NCBI RefSeq assembly: GCF_000189635.1
Contig: NW_002476417.1
Span: forward strand, 248,001 to 312,000
DNA: 64,000 bases
Origin: Tetrahymena thermophila SB210
Taxonomy: Eukaryota > Ciliophora > Oligohymenophorea > Hymenostomatida > Tetrahymenidae
Reading direction: 5' to 3'
A program made the position numbers and the translations under genes. How positions within the stretch are numbered: position 1 is the first letter of the stretch; each line of letters begins with the position of its first letter. The notes under the pieces are model-generated. The model saw only the letters and a program-made list of their open reading frames with translations, did no database searches and was not told the origin of the DNA. This document shows positions 1 through 12,574 of this stretch, one piece after another.

Positions 1-354
1 AATCGTAAGTATGTAGAGGTAGAAAAAGGAATTGATGAAGATTAAAAGTTTTTATTAGGCATATTTGATCATAATTAATATATAGAAATGCTATTAGAAA
101 TGAAATTCCTAATAAAAATCAATCAATAATAATCTTAATTAAAAAAGAAGTTAATTAATTAATTAAGTTAAAATTTAATAAGAATTCAAGACTTATCTTA
201 AATAGCTTGCACAAAATAAGATAAAAAGCAATATTAAATAAACATAGAGATTACAAATAAAATAGGGTGCATACATAATACATTTTTTAACTTTTCTCTT
301 GAAAATTATTAGGTAGAAACCTCTAACTAAACATTTAGATAACCAAGCATTTGA
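1..354 (+). CDS. 3' end of unknown protein (partial)
   Basis: Frame 1 is open from the window edge to TGA at 352-354 with TAA/TAG read as Gln. The first 40 or so residues look coding (acidic/hydrophobic mix around GIDEDQKFLLGIFDHNQYIE). The rest becomes Asn/Ile/Gln/Lys-rich, so the true C-terminus could be earlier or follow an intron; the opening bases aatcGTAAGTatg also resemble a splice donor. I recognise no domain. The 5' part lies outside the window. Confidence 0.4.
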
Positions 355-586
355 CAAAAAAATAGCAGTAATTTATTTGCAGTATTTTTTATTTCAATTA
401 TCAAAATAGTGAGAGAGACTTTTAGATCCTCTCTCATTATAATTAATTCAATGTATCATCACTTAAAAGGGAGTAATTGACTTCAAAGTTAAACAAAAAA
501 TAGTTGTTTAATAAATTGATTTAAATACATTTTAAGCAAAGTATGAATAGTCTGATAGCTTATATTTATTTTAAATATAAAATAGA

Positions 587-3500
587 ATGATTTAGCAAAT
601 CCCTTTGGATAAATTTTGTGAGAATCTTGAGACTCGCAACTTAATTTGGATTTCAAGCGATGGTAAACGAAGTGCAACAGAAATGTTTCACCAAAAAATT
701 CTAAAATAGTATACCCAAATTGAGAAAATGTCCTCATCTGAAAACGAATACTTAGATGCATTAAAAAACATTAACAAATACATGCACATCAATCATTAGC
801 CAGAGTCTCTTCTAAGGCTGCATATGTTTTCTAGCGACTTGATAGTTTCTACAAGTCATCAAAAATAATATAAATTACTGTTCCTCGTAGATTACTTTAA
901 CACAGATTTAAAAGCATATTTGGAAAAAAGGAAGGAAGAAAAGAATTTTTTTAGTTTGAGAGACCTGTTCAATTGCTATAATCAAATAGCTGAGAGTGTT
1001 CTCGTGTCATACGAGATTAAAGAATAAGAAAGAAGTCTAGAAATATCAAGAGTTAACATTAATAATTTTGTATTAAATGTTATATACTAAGGAATATTCC
1101 CTACTTTAAAGTTCATTCATATCCCATTTTTAGCAATTAAAGATGAGGAATAGCTTACTACTCAAGAATATATCCGCTAATAGCAGTAATAGCAAAAGGT
1201 GATGAATCATTTATCTAAATTCAAGCAAACCCATACAAAATAGTATAGTTTATCACCTCAGCATTCTTATAATGGATCTAGTGCAAACGGAGGTTAAAAT
1301 TTTGCAAACTATACATCAAGTATAAATAACTCATTAAACGGAAGCAATGTAAATACCACAAATACTACTATAACAAGTAACAGTAGCTAATTTAGCGGCA
1401 AAAGAGGTTCTCTATTAAATAGTCTTCATTAAGTGTCATCTAGCCACACTCCTGTGCATTCTAGGAATCATATAGGATCCTAAAGGACTGGATATCACTA
1501 AAATAAAGCTAACAATGAAGATGACAAATCTACTATGTAAAAATTATACGAATTTATTTGCAATTAAAGTACAATAATTTTGAAACTGAAGATCCTTTTT
1601 TTAAAATAAATACATTAAAAAATAAAAAAAGTAGCTCCAAAGCAATATAAAAATATTAAGTTTAAAAGCAAATTAATGGAATAAAAATAAATATAAAGTG
1701 ATTTAAAAATTTAAAAAAAAAAAAAATATTGTTTTAATTAATAGCAAACAAAGCATATATTAAAAATATGACAATATTTTATTAATTTTTAAGAATGAAT
1801 AACTATTTGTTCATATTTAAAGAAAAAAATATCGTTTTTTTTATTTGATTAAAATAAAATTCCAATTTAATTTCTTGAAAATAAAAAACAATTAATTTTT
1901 TATTTTTTATTAAAATTTATATAATAAATTTAATTTTAGGAGCAAAAATATTTTAAATTTTTTTACATTTTCTGAATTGATTTTAAATTATCATAATTAA
2001 TGAAGTCTATTATTGACTTTTAACAATCAGTTTTCTCCTAGTTATTTAAGCAATTAAAATATAACATTTATTTCACTTGTATTCAATATTTTAATATTTT
2101 CGATCTCCAAATATTTAGCTACTAAATAAATCGTGAAATATTTTTTTCACTTAATTGTTTTAATTAGGCCCAAATATATTTTTAAGTTCATTCTATAGAA
2201 CTTAATTTACAGTGTTAAATGAAGCTTTTTGTCTTCTCTTTTATTAAATATTTAGTTACAATTTTTAAATTTAATTTTACAGGTCTTAGCAATAATAGAG
2301 AAATGCATCTCCTTCAAATAAAGAATATAATGCCAAAGAAAAAGGTCAATAATTAGAATAGTAGTTAGTCCTTGACATGGGAGAAATTTTCGTACGCATT
2401 GCCAACTTAAGTGTAGAATAGTGGGAGAGTGATGAATAGATTTAAGATTAAATATAGAAGTAATAGCCATCTAAATTGAAAAAGGGAATTAGGCAAATTT
2501 AAATAAAGTATTCTCAACAACTTGGTAATCTTATCTAAAGTATGATGAGTCCTAACCCAAACGAAAGACCTCCTCTCAGTAAGATTCAAAGCATTTTATG
2601 CAGCATAGAAAAAGAAGCTTCACTTAACCAGTTAGATTTATAATCCCAAAAACATGTTAAGTTCGAGCCTAAAGTTGATCCTGTTGTATAAAATAATACC
2701 TAAAATGTTTTGAAAAAAATAAATATTAATGATGTAAATAATTTCTAAGAGAAGAATAAATTGATAAGTCTATCTCCAGTTGATTAAAAAAGTTTAGTTT
2801 TAATAGATTTAAATGATACAAAGCACATATATCTAGAAAAAATAGAATTAGAAAATGATATTAATTCTATTGAAGACTACACCAACCATGAAGGTTGCAA
2901 ATGCACAAACATCTTATATGACAACTAATATTAAATATTTATAATGGGTGGCCACAAGTCGTTAAATACATATAAATATATGAGATACGGCAATAGCTTA
3001 GTTGAGTGTGCTAAAATGCTAGGAAAAACTAGTCGTCACTCTTTTGGCATTTGTTCAATATACACAGACATTTATGTAATTGGAGGATGTGATGGAGAAA
3101 TTATAACAAATTAATGTGAGAGATATGACACTCGTACTAATTCATGGAAAAGACTTTCTCCATTACTCACACCTGTGAAAAATGCTAGTGTTTGCATATT
3201 TAATAATTAACTTATATTTAAATTTGGTGGAATACTTTATGATAAATCACTATGCCAAACCATTGAAAAATACGATACAACAACTGACACATGGACTCCA
3301 GTAAAATATTAAATTGAACCTTAAGCCAGAGAAAATTTCTAAATTTTGATTAACTGTCTTCCAGTGCAAATTAATGAAATGTAAATCATAGTGTTTGGTG
3401 GTGATAGGGGTACAAAGGACCCTTAAAATCAGGCCAAGCAAAGTTTCTTTTTAAATATATACTCTAATGCTGGATAGTCAGTATATGAAGTTTCAGAGTT

Positions 3501-3672
3501 GAACACATTTGCAACACTACCTGACTCCACTCCTCTTTATTATGATCAATTTTCAATAAATTCAAACGAATTGCTATTTTTATAAATGAAAAACAAAAAT
3601 AATGCAGCCAAAGTTATAAGTTTCTCATGGCCAGGAGGTTTAAAAGTTCTAAGAAGTGATTTAAAATGGTGA
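587..3672 (+). CDS. Kinase-like (pseudokinase) domain fused to Kelch repeats
   Basis: Two exons, 587-1536 and 2283-3672, with a 746-nt intron (GTAAAAATTA...TTTTACAG). The junction is in phase (AT|G) and gives 779 aa. Residues about 1-190 resemble a protein-kinase N-lobe and hinge (YKLLFLVDYFNTDLKAYLEK), but no HRD or DFG motif is visible. A disordered Ser/Asn/Gln linker follows. After the intron comes a kinase C-lobe-like segment ending NLIQSMMSPNPNERPPLSKI (about 395-415), then Kelch-type blades from about 535 (IMGGHKSL, YVIGGCDGEI, CERYDTRTNSWKRL, FKFGG, YDTTTDTWTPV, IIVFGGDRG). Kelch repeats form beta-propellers that bind partners. The missing catalytic motifs suggest a scaffold rather than an enzyme. 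ATG 587 is the first in-frame Met. Exon 1 read alone would run on to TGA 1769-1771 through low-complexity sequence, so the intron is preferred. The kinase relationship is inference; the Kelch call is firmer. Confidence 0.8.
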
Positions 3673-4645
3673 GACTCAAGAGTTGTAGTTGAAAATTATA
3701 TGTAAAACTAAACATAGAGCATTAAAAAATTATTATTTGTATCGACTCATTTATTTATTTTTATAACTAATTTATATTTTTACTTATTTACTTAGTATGT
3801 AATTTAATAGTTTTCAAGATATTTATATGATTTTTCTTGCTTTTAGTGATATAAATTTCAAAATAAAACATAATTTATAGTATATTAAATTTAAATCTAG
3901 AATGATCATAAGTGCTTTTTGATTGCATAAAAATACTAAAATCAACAATAAAGTATTAAATTTTGAGTTATTAAATATATTATTTCTTATTTTAGTCTAT
4001 TCTAATATTATACTTAAAAATTACCAAATATAAGCAATTTAAAATGAAAAAAATTTGAAAAATATACAATTTATAGGGATAAATTTATATAATTATTAAA
4101 ATCAGTAATCTTGGCTTTATTTCTTTTATAGTTAACCAAAAATAAGATTAATCTAAAAGATAAAATTGATTGAATTAATGCTAGATAAAATTAATTCAGA
4201 TTAGTTAATAAAAACTTTCAAAAATAATTTTTATCATTTCAAAAATGTTTTAAATTAACTTTTATTGAATAAAATTAATTTTAAGCTTCTGTTTATTTTA
4301 AACTTTTTTATTGTAAAAATTTTTTATTTCTTTTATTTCTTATTTTAATTTATTCTTTTCTGGTTATATTTGTTTAAAACTAAATTTTTTATTAAAAAGT
4401 TAGATTTATAATTTCAAGATAAAAATCGATTTTTAATTAAATCAATAAAATAATAAGCAAGTTTAAAATTCTTAAAAGATGTACTAATAAAAATCATCAC
4501 TTTTGCTAAAAAATTGATCAAAAAAAACAAAATTCTAAATTTATTAAGATATAACATGTTTCTATTATTTTCTGAGTCTTTCTGTCTTTTTGTATTAATT
4601 AAATTATAGAGATTTATTTGATAGTTATATTAAATACAAAATTTA
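3673..4645. other. AT-rich intergenic DNA
   Basis: Spacer of very high AT content with frequent stops in all frames under the ciliate code. I see no gene, RNA or repeat in it. Confidence 0.6.
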
Positions 4646-5290
4646 TACTAAGAAACAGGAAGTGTTGATGATAAGAAAAAGTCTGGAAGGCCAATTCTTT
4701 TATCAGTGACTGATATAAGACCAAAAATATAAGATATATTAGAACAAACAAATAACTTTTATTCATCCTATATAATAGCTAATAACCTAAAAGATAATTA
4801 ATTACTCTATAAATGTATCTGAACCTACGATCTGTAAAATTTCTAAAGAAATTGGATTTTAATATGGATGATTGAATTTTATTCATAAATTAACTGCAAT
4901 TACCATTAATATTTTCTCATTTTTCATATACCCAAATAACTTTAATCAAAAAATAAGAAGCTCAATATTATTAAAAATTATATAAAAAAATAAATTTTAT
5001 TGAATTCACCAAACTCAAAAAAAAGATTTGGTTTACAGATTGAAATTTAATTTATGATTCAAGATGGTTGATATTTTTTTAAATAAAAATATTATTATAT
5101 AACTATTAAAAAAACAAAATCAATTATTGATCAATCAATATAATCAAATGATAAAAATAAATTTTACTGAGTTATATTATTCGCTCATTTTTGTTGAGAC
5201 TAAAAAATAATGAAAGAAAAGAAAAATAGATATTAATTTTACTATTAAATAAAAGAAATTTGTTTTAAAGATATAAATTTTTTACAAATT
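4646..5290 (+). pseudogene. Decayed Tc1/mariner-type transposase
   Basis: Conceptual translation shows a Tc1-family paired-like helix-turn-helix: YQETGSVDDKKKSGRP at about 4646-4693, LSVTDIRPKIQDILEQ just after, then, after a frame change near 4800, NVSEPTICKISKEIGFQYG at about 4812-4868. These match the 'K.TGSV.DK.RSGRP...T.RD.R.I......VS..T+.R.L.E.G' layout of Tc1 transposases. Further on, KKIWFTD at about 5020-5040 sits where the 'V+F+DE' catalytic Asp of the DDE domain is expected, but it is followed by TGA. At least one frameshift and several TGA codons make it non-functional. I did not find terminal inverted repeats by eye. Coordinates are approximate. Confidence 0.65.
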
Positions 5291-5466
5291 ATTCTATTAC
5301 GATATAAACTCATTTAAAATTTAAATAAATATTTATTAATTTTAGATTACTGATCTGATTTTTACTCCCGATCAAAAACATTTTGATCCCCTAATCAAAA
5401 ATTTAATAGTTTATATGATAAAAAATTTATAAAATAATTAGAAAAATAAATAATAAATTTATTGAA

Positions 5467-5871
5467 ATGAAACTAAACTTTTAAGTAATAATTTTATCTA
5501 CACTTGTTTTACAATTATCTTATGGATAAGGGCAACTAAGTATATGCTCTGGCATACAGGGTTACCTATCTTGTGTGAATACAGAAGGATGTGAATTAGT
5601 TAAGCAACCTGAAATGTAATGCGACGGCAGCTGCTTATTTTATAAACAAGATTAATGCAGTAATAGCAATATATGCTAATGGACAGGTCAGAATTGCATA
5701 AACACTACTTCATGTACCACTTTCAAGTCTGAGAGCGATTGTAATGCTTCATAGGTTTGCAAATGGGATAATATATATGTTTGCTAAGATATCAAGAACC
5801 ATAATACTTCAAGCAGTAGTGCAGTTATATGTCTTCTTTTAAGCTATTTTTTAGTCTACCTTGCATTTTGA
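5467..5871 (+). CDS. Small secreted cysteine-rich protein
   Basis: Single exon, 134 aa, ATG 5467 to TGA 5869. An N-terminal signal peptide is clear (VIILSTLVLQLSYG, cleavage likely before the Gln at about 21). The body carries many Cys in short spacings with C-x-W signatures (NICQWTG, QVCKWDN). The C-terminus is a hydrophobic stretch (AVICLLLSYFLVYLAF) ending at the stop with no charged tail, as in GPI-anchored precursors. Together these suggest a cell-surface protein, plausibly of the variable surface-protein type common in ciliates. The larger gene at 7152 encodes the same architecture, so the two look like tandem duplicates. No enzyme motif is visible. Confidence 0.85.
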
Positions 5872-7151
5872 AAAAAATATAAAAATAAATAAGCACATTT
5901 AAATATTGTATATAATATTAATTTTATAAAAATTGTTAATTATCCTCTAAATAGTTTTAACAAACTTATAATTAATTTTACCAAATAATTGTTTTTTTCA
6001 TTTTACTTTATTATTTAGTTGATATCTTTACAGCTTATTTAATATCTTTAATTATTTTTTTTATTGAATTAGCTTTTGTTTTTGTTACTGTAATACGTTT
6101 TAATTATATTATACTAATTTTAATATATTTTATCTCTTTTTAGAAAAAATTTAATGATGTAAGTTAATTAACAAAAATTATCAATTTGTCAAAAGTATAA
6201 GAAAGAATTTAATTTTGTTGTATAATATAAATTAAAGTAATTTATATATTAAAATATTTTGTTGAAATCTAAAAATAATCATTTTTAATTTATTTGTTTT
6301 TATAAAATATAAATTCGTTATTTAATCAGATGGGTGGATACCCTAGTTTCTCATATTAACGAAATATTAATATCCTTTTTGAAAACTCGCCTAAATTTAT
6401 AAAAAAAAAAATTAAAAACAATCATTGTGATATCATAAGATGAACAAAATTTATAAAGTTTAAGGTATTTTAAGAAATTAAAATAAAATAATGATATTAA
6501 CTTTTAATATATTTGTTTATTATATTAATTTTCTCATGAATAGTTGACTTTTATGATGTTTATAATAATGAAATACTATTGATATATTATTTATTTTACT
6601 AAATATTTATAAAAAAATTTGAATTTTTCTGTAAAAAAAATGATAAATTTTAAATATATATTTTTTAAAGCCTGATAAAAAATTTTACTTTTAAAAAAAT
6701 AAATTCATGTTTATTAAGTCACATGAAACATAATTAAAAAAAATGAAAACCAAGCCTGATTTTCTAGCCCCACATTCTAAATGTTTTACCTAGATGGAAT
6801 ATGATAATTAAATAATTATTTTATATTTTTGATAAAAAATAAAGGAGGAAACAAATAATTTAAAAATTTTTTATTTAAATCGATTTATTTGCTATCTAAT
6901 TAGTATAAAATTTTATTCAAAAGAAATCCATAAATAAGTGTTTTGTATAATTAATTAAATATGCATGAGAAGATGATTACAAATAATCCTTATTTTAATA
7001 AATCTATATAATCATAAAAAAAAACTGAATTTGAATAGTAAAAATATAAAGCATATATAAAAAAAATTTATTTATTTGAAAACTATTTAAACTAATTTTT
7101 GAAATTAAATATTAAAAGAAAAATAAATAAATAATTAAACTCTAAATTCAA
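5872..7151. other. AT-rich intergenic DNA between the two cysteine-rich genes
   Basis: No coding-like frame longer than chance and no recognisable RNA. It contains the upstream region of the gene at 7152. Confidence 0.6.
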
Positions 7152-8126
7152 ATGAAATAAATTGTAAAGATTGTATTTTTAATTTTCCTAATCTCTCAAG
7201 TTAATTGCTAGGTAACACCTAGTTTATGTCCAAATCTTAACAAAGATGCTTGCAATAGCTAATAATCATGCTAATGGACTTAAACAAATGAATTTTCCTG
7301 CTCTTCTCCAACTGTATGTTCAAGCTTAATTGAAGCTGATTGTTATACTAAATCAAGTTGCAATTGGATTAATCCCATCAACGCTCAATGTGCAGTTAAA
7401 GGCAAATATTGCTAATTATAAGACAATAATAAATGCAATGACGAATAAAACTGTATTTTAAATCCAGCTCAAGTTGCAACTTGTTCAGTAAAAGGTACAG
7501 GATTTGGTTGCTAAAAAATTAATGATTCAACTAATTGCAATAATTAATCAGAATGTAGTTGGACAACAGGTTTTTGCTCTAATAATAATAATGATTTTTG
7601 TGGATAAATAACAGATAAGGGTTCATGCACATAAGTTGATGGATGTTAATGGTCGTAATAAGGAAATATTGGCTCTTGCAGTATTATCTAAAATAATTGT
7701 AGTATCTAGTAAACTTAAAACATTTGTACAGGATTTAAAGCATGTTAATGGAATACTAGCAGTGTTTGTTTAGATAAACCTGGCTTTTGTAGCGATCCAA
7801 CAAATTGTAATAAAGATTTCTGCAACCTTACATAAGCAGTTGACTAAACCTGTAGCCCTAATTTAACCAAAAACGCATGCTTAAGCTTGAACCAAGATAG
7901 TTGTTCAACAAATAATATGTGCTAATATGTGGAAGCAATACCCGGTACTTGCAATAATATCAATTAGTGCTAAAGCTTTGGATTCTAAAACTAATGCAAC
8001 TCACAAAATACTTGTAGCTGGTCTAATGTGTACTAGTGCTAAGCTACTGGAAGTGGTAGCACTACTTATTCTACTAAACTTATTGGAGGAATTTTAGTTC
8101 TTTTGCTTATTTGCTTATCATACTGA
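7152..8126 (+). CDS. Secreted cysteine-rich repeat surface protein
   Basis: Single exon, 324 aa, ATG 7152 to TGA 8124. Residues 1-19 form a signal peptide (IVKIVFLIFLISQVNC). The ectodomain has dozens of Cys in imperfect repeats of about 40-50 residues, each with a C-x-W core (QSCQWTQ, SSCNWIN, SECSWTT, DGCQWSQ, KACQWNT, NTCSWSN). The end is a hydrophobic segment (LIGGILVLLLICLSY) right at the stop, consistent with a GPI signal or a tail-less membrane anchor. It shares layout and Cys-Trp signature with the gene at 5467. The likely role is extracellular surface coat. Standard-code readers see no ORF because Cys and TAA/TAG-Gln codons alternate. Confidence 0.9.
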
Positions 8127-8534
8127 GGAAAGTAGGAATAGTTGAGTTGACATTTACTATAAAAGAAAATTAGCTTATATTAATAATTCTTTTATAATTT
8201 ATTACAACATAAATTAATAAGTAAATATTTTTTTTTCTAATCGTAATTCCAGAAAAACATATCTTGTTTAAAATTTAAATATTAGATAGATTTTCTATCT
8301 ATCTATCTCTCTATCTATCGATTTATTTATGAGTTCTAAAAGAATAAATTATTTTTAATTTATTTACATGTAAATTTTAAAATTCTATTAGAAATAAATT
8401 AATTTTTTATTGATTGATTTGACGACAAACAAATAAATAGATAAACAATTCCTTATTTTTGAATTTATTATTTTCTTTATTAAATTTATACAATTTCAAT
8501 TTTGTAATTATTAAATAATAATGGGTTGTTCCTT
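8127..8534. other. Convergent 3' spacer with a TCTA microsatellite
   Basis: Separates the convergent genes 7152-8126 (+) and 8535-11524 (-). It holds a short run of TCTA/TCTC tetranucleotides at about 8292-8322. Nothing else is seen. Confidence 0.6.
8292..8322. repeat. (TCTA)n-type microsatellite
   Basis: Imperfect tandem tetranucleotides (ctatctatctatctctctatc) in a 3' spacer. Confidence 0.8.
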
Positions 8535-11524
8535 TCATATTAAATTATTTTCTTATTTGTTATTTTAATATATTTAATGAAGCAGCTCATTAGCTAGTTT
8601 TTGTTACTTTGAGCCTGTTTGTGGGGTTTAATTAATTTTTCTATTTTTTCTTATTAGTTCAAGTTCATCAGCATTACAATAATCTCGATTACTTAAGAGA
8701 TTGTCATCTTAAATTATTTCGTTTGCAATTGAACATGGGTTGAACTAATTTGTAAATACACTTGCCTACTAAAGAGGCTGGTGGTATTTTACACTTAAAA
8801 ATTAGCTATTGCTACTGGGCATAGACTATTAATTTAATTATTTATCGATTTAATTATCTGTTTTTGTTTATAAGCTGCTCAAGTCTATTCTATGCTCGCT
8901 TTACTTTGATCCAGAAGACCCAGAATTTATTGCCTTAGAAAGAATATTTTCAGTTGAATTATCTTTCTAGAAAGTTTAATACTGGTCTTATAGTGTCTAT
9001 TATTGTCTAGCCTATTCCGAGTAATGCTACTAAGGAGAAGCTATAATACTTATTTACTTGATTTAGTCAGTTTCTTTTTAATTTTCTTAGCAAAAATAAG
9101 CAATTTCTTCATCAATATGATATGAAGTCATTAAAATTCCATTGCTTTGTAAGTTCTATGGAGGAAGCACAACACTAATATCTTCTTAAGAAGCAAACTA
9201 ATTTAACTTTATTATTTAGTTTTAGTTAATTTAATTTTGAGTAACTGTTAAATCAAGATTATTATCAAAGCTCAAAAAAGTTGTTTATTGCTGCTAATCA
9301 TTTTGCAAAGTAAAATTCATATTATTGCTGTCTGAATTCTTGTTTAATGCTTGATTTGATAGATTTTAATGACTTTCGCTTCTTCTTTTTCTTGTGGAGC
9401 TTTTACTCTTTTGATCATCATACTAACATGTTTCATTTTACTAGTTTATCTAGTTTAGAGATTAATTTTATTACTGTTGATGAGATATTCTTTTAAAGTT
9501 TTTAGAAGAGTATTGCTGCTAATTATTATTTTAGTTATTTTTATTTTTAAATTGTAACTAATGAATTCCTTGGTTTTGTTAGCTGACCTATAAAATAGAT
9601 GATGAAGAGCATGTAGTTTACGGAATTGTCTCATGAGAAGATATCTTATTTATTGAGCCCCTTTATGTTTTTGAAAGCTGTCCTTATTATTTTAGGTTAG
9701 AATATTCACTAAATGATATAGGTTTGTCTAAAGATTTTGCTAATTTTTGCTAATTTTATTGCTGTTATAATGTTCTCTCTTACTTTTATTTAATATTTTT
9801 CTCCCTTTTTTCGAGGTCATTTTCTTTTTCTTTTAGCTTTTACACTTGATTAATACAAGAACTAATTTCTAGGTCCATTTTTCTTTAAAATATACTTTCA
9901 TTAAGTTTAAGTCCTTCCATTCTGAGATCTAAGTCATCATGATGTAATACCTAGTTGTAGAGTATATTCTAAAACTAATCAATCTTTTCACATCTCTACT
10001 CACATTATTTTGCATATTAATATAGCTGCTCATCATGTTATCCTAATCTTTCTATCAGTTGAAGCACAAATATTCTTTTTTATTCAATCTAACTTTCAAA
10101 TTTTTTCAAGGAGTTTTCTTTTTCAATCAATAATTCGTCTCTATTTTCAAATTTTATAATTTTTTCTCTAAGTAGTCTGTCTTGTTCTTGTATTTTCTCC
10201 TCCCACAGCTTTAGCTTTTTCCCCTCTTCGCTTAATTTTTCTTATTCTTTTACTAATAATTCTTACTATTTTTTATTTACAAGAGCATCCTACTAAATAA
10301 GCTACCTCTACTTTATAATGAGTTATGACTCTATTTTTAATTCTCTTGTAATATCCTCTATTTCTAATTCACTTTTTCTTATGCTTATTTGTTTCTCCTC
10401 CAATACTTTTTCCTAAAATTAAATGTTGTCTAATTTTTAGCTTTCTTTTTTTGAGTTTTCTAATTCATATTCTAGTTCTAGGATTTTTCTTTAAAGCTTT
10501 TCGTTTTAAATCTTTAACTAAGTAATCTATTTATTTAAATCTTAAATTTATGCATTTTTATGATTTACTAAATCAAAATTAGTATTTAATTGATTATATT
10601 TATTCATATTATTTTACTAAGTGTTGTTTTCAATTCTTGTAAATAAGTTGTTTTCAAGATATTTTTTTCCCTTTTCTTCATTACTCTACTCTATATCATT
10701 TATTTATTTTTGGTTTTTGTTTAGATTAACACTGCTTTAGAGTAAATTCAAAGATTATGAGCTTATCTAAGTTGATTATAATTAATTGTTTTATCTGTCT
10801 TACTCAGGCAAAGCATTATTGTGAGAATTTTATAACCAAGGGTTGAAACTTATACAATGTTAAGATGAAATTTGATTGATATTATTTTTGTTTTAGCCAA
10901 GTTGATAATTCTATTCTTAATTCCTATCTGTATTTTCTCTCTCATTTCTACATTCAATTTATTACAAATTATTCTGCCCTATAATTAAAAAATATTTTGT
11001 TTCCGTCTTTGATAAAAAGATTTACCTGATAGCTTTACAAATATTTCTTAATATTTATCCTAAAATGAAGAAGAGCTTCTGCTACTTCTTAAATTTTTAT
11101 TTTGGTCATTATCACAAATGGAAATCCTCGTTTAACCTTTTTATAGTGTGTTAAATGAAATAATATATGTAGATTAAACATTGCTATTACTTTATTAATG
11201 ATTTATATTTTCCTTATCTTAATAATACTATTATTAACCTCTACTGCTACTTAACTAACTGCTTCTTAAATTTTCAATTAAATCGATCTCTGATTTCTCT
11301 GTGCTCAGGATATATTTTTTATCAGCTAAGGTTTCTACTTTATTATTTTTTTCCTTCAAACCTTTTTTTCAAATCTAAATTTGAAATTTTGGAATAATAA
11401 CATTAATTAATTAATTACATTTTCTATTAGAATGAGGAGGCAATTAACTTGTTATCTATTTGTTTTAAGACACCTAAAATTTTTCAACACTTCTGCTTGA
11501 GTTAACTTTATTATTGCAATACAT
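8535..11524 (-). CDS. Long coiled-coil protein
   Basis: Minus strand, stop TGA at 8537-8535. Model: exons 11524-11419, 11334-11026 and 10978-8535, about 952 aa. The 47-nt intron 11025-10979 (GTAAATC...AATTATAG) is well supported because it alone joins two coding frames in phase. The first intron (11418-11335) has a clear GTAATT donor, but its acceptor is uncertain and a start at 11597 is also possible. The N-terminal third is Asn/Gln/Ser-rich. Residues about 285-560 are a long heptad-rich Lys/Glu/Gln/Leu coiled coil (DLNKQITQLKIQNEKLQRK, KLKLWEEKIQEQDRLLREK). The C-terminal third is Gln/Asn/Ser-rich and disordered, with a basic STRKRRSES patch. Such proteins usually act as cytoskeletal, basal-body or cortical scaffolds. 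The family was not identified. Confidence 0.75.
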
Positions 11525-12574
11525 GTGAACTAGCTTTGGACATCTAAAATAATTAATTACTTTGCTTTAAAGACTTTTCTGTGCTATTTCTTTTCATGAT
11601 ATTATATTATTAATTAAAAAATAACTCTTAAAGCAAACCAAGATATAAATTTAAAAATCAATTATTTACAACAAATATTTGAATAATATCAATCAAGTAA
11701 TAAGCAAACAATCTTTTTAATTTTTTAAAATAAAAGCCGTTGGTGAATTCTTTATAAAAAACCATTTATACAGAATTTTACATTAAAATAATAATTTTAT
11801 TAGAATACATTTGCTGTTTAAAAAGTTATAGAATAAATTAAAATCAATTAAATATTATCATAACTTGTTTTATTCAATTAAGAAATTAGAATATTTGATA
11901 ATCTTAAATTATATTAAAAGAATTAAAATGAGAAGAAAATAAAAATTAATTAATTATTTAAATAAATAAATAGTATAAATATTATAAAATAAATTTATTT
12001 TTTTATTTTTAAAAATAAAATAATTCTTATAAGTGTATTTTGTTAAATACAAAAAAATTTCTCTCATATTAACTAAAAAAAATAGTTGTTTATATTTGCA
12101 AAAATTTATTTGATTTACTAAGCATATTTTTGACTTTAATTAAAAAAATATAAGAGTTAAAGAAAAAATTAATGGATTTGTATATAAATTCATTTATTTA
12201 AATATTTATATTTTCTCTAAATTTTCTGGTTTTAATTAAGTCAAAATATATATTGAGTGGATAGATAAAATGTGTATTTATTTGCAAGTATAAATATGCA
12301 TTTTTTAAGTTGATATGAGATAAAATTTTTTTGTGTTTAACAATAAAGGCTATTTGATGATATTTAATTAAAAATGTATTTGCTTCACATAACTAACGCT
12401 TACATGCTAATAATTTTATTAATATTTTTCAATTAGAATTAAATATAATGAATAATAAAAAATCTACTTTTTATAAATAAAAAAACTACTTTTTATAAAT
12501 AAAAAAACAAAGCTTATTCGTAAATTTAAAGATATTTTAAGAATTTATTTATAAAATTTAAATCCTAAGTAAAA
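11525..12574. other. AT-rich upstream spacer
   Basis: Very AT-rich, with a short direct repeat of aaaaaactactttttataaat at about 12460-12500. No gene seen. Confidence 0.55.

Noticed and set aside
1537..1771. Unspliced extension of the kinase-like exon to TGA 1769
   Set aside because: Becomes Lys/Gln/Ile low complexity after a perfect GTAAAA donor; splicing to 2283 restores a kinase C-lobe in phase.
10960..11160. Alternative minus-strand frame reading FPFVIMTKIKIQEVAEAL and beyond
   Set aside because: Looks plausible but cannot be joined to the downstream coiled-coil frame as cleanly; the Ser/Asn-rich frame plus the 47-nt intron fits phase and composition better.
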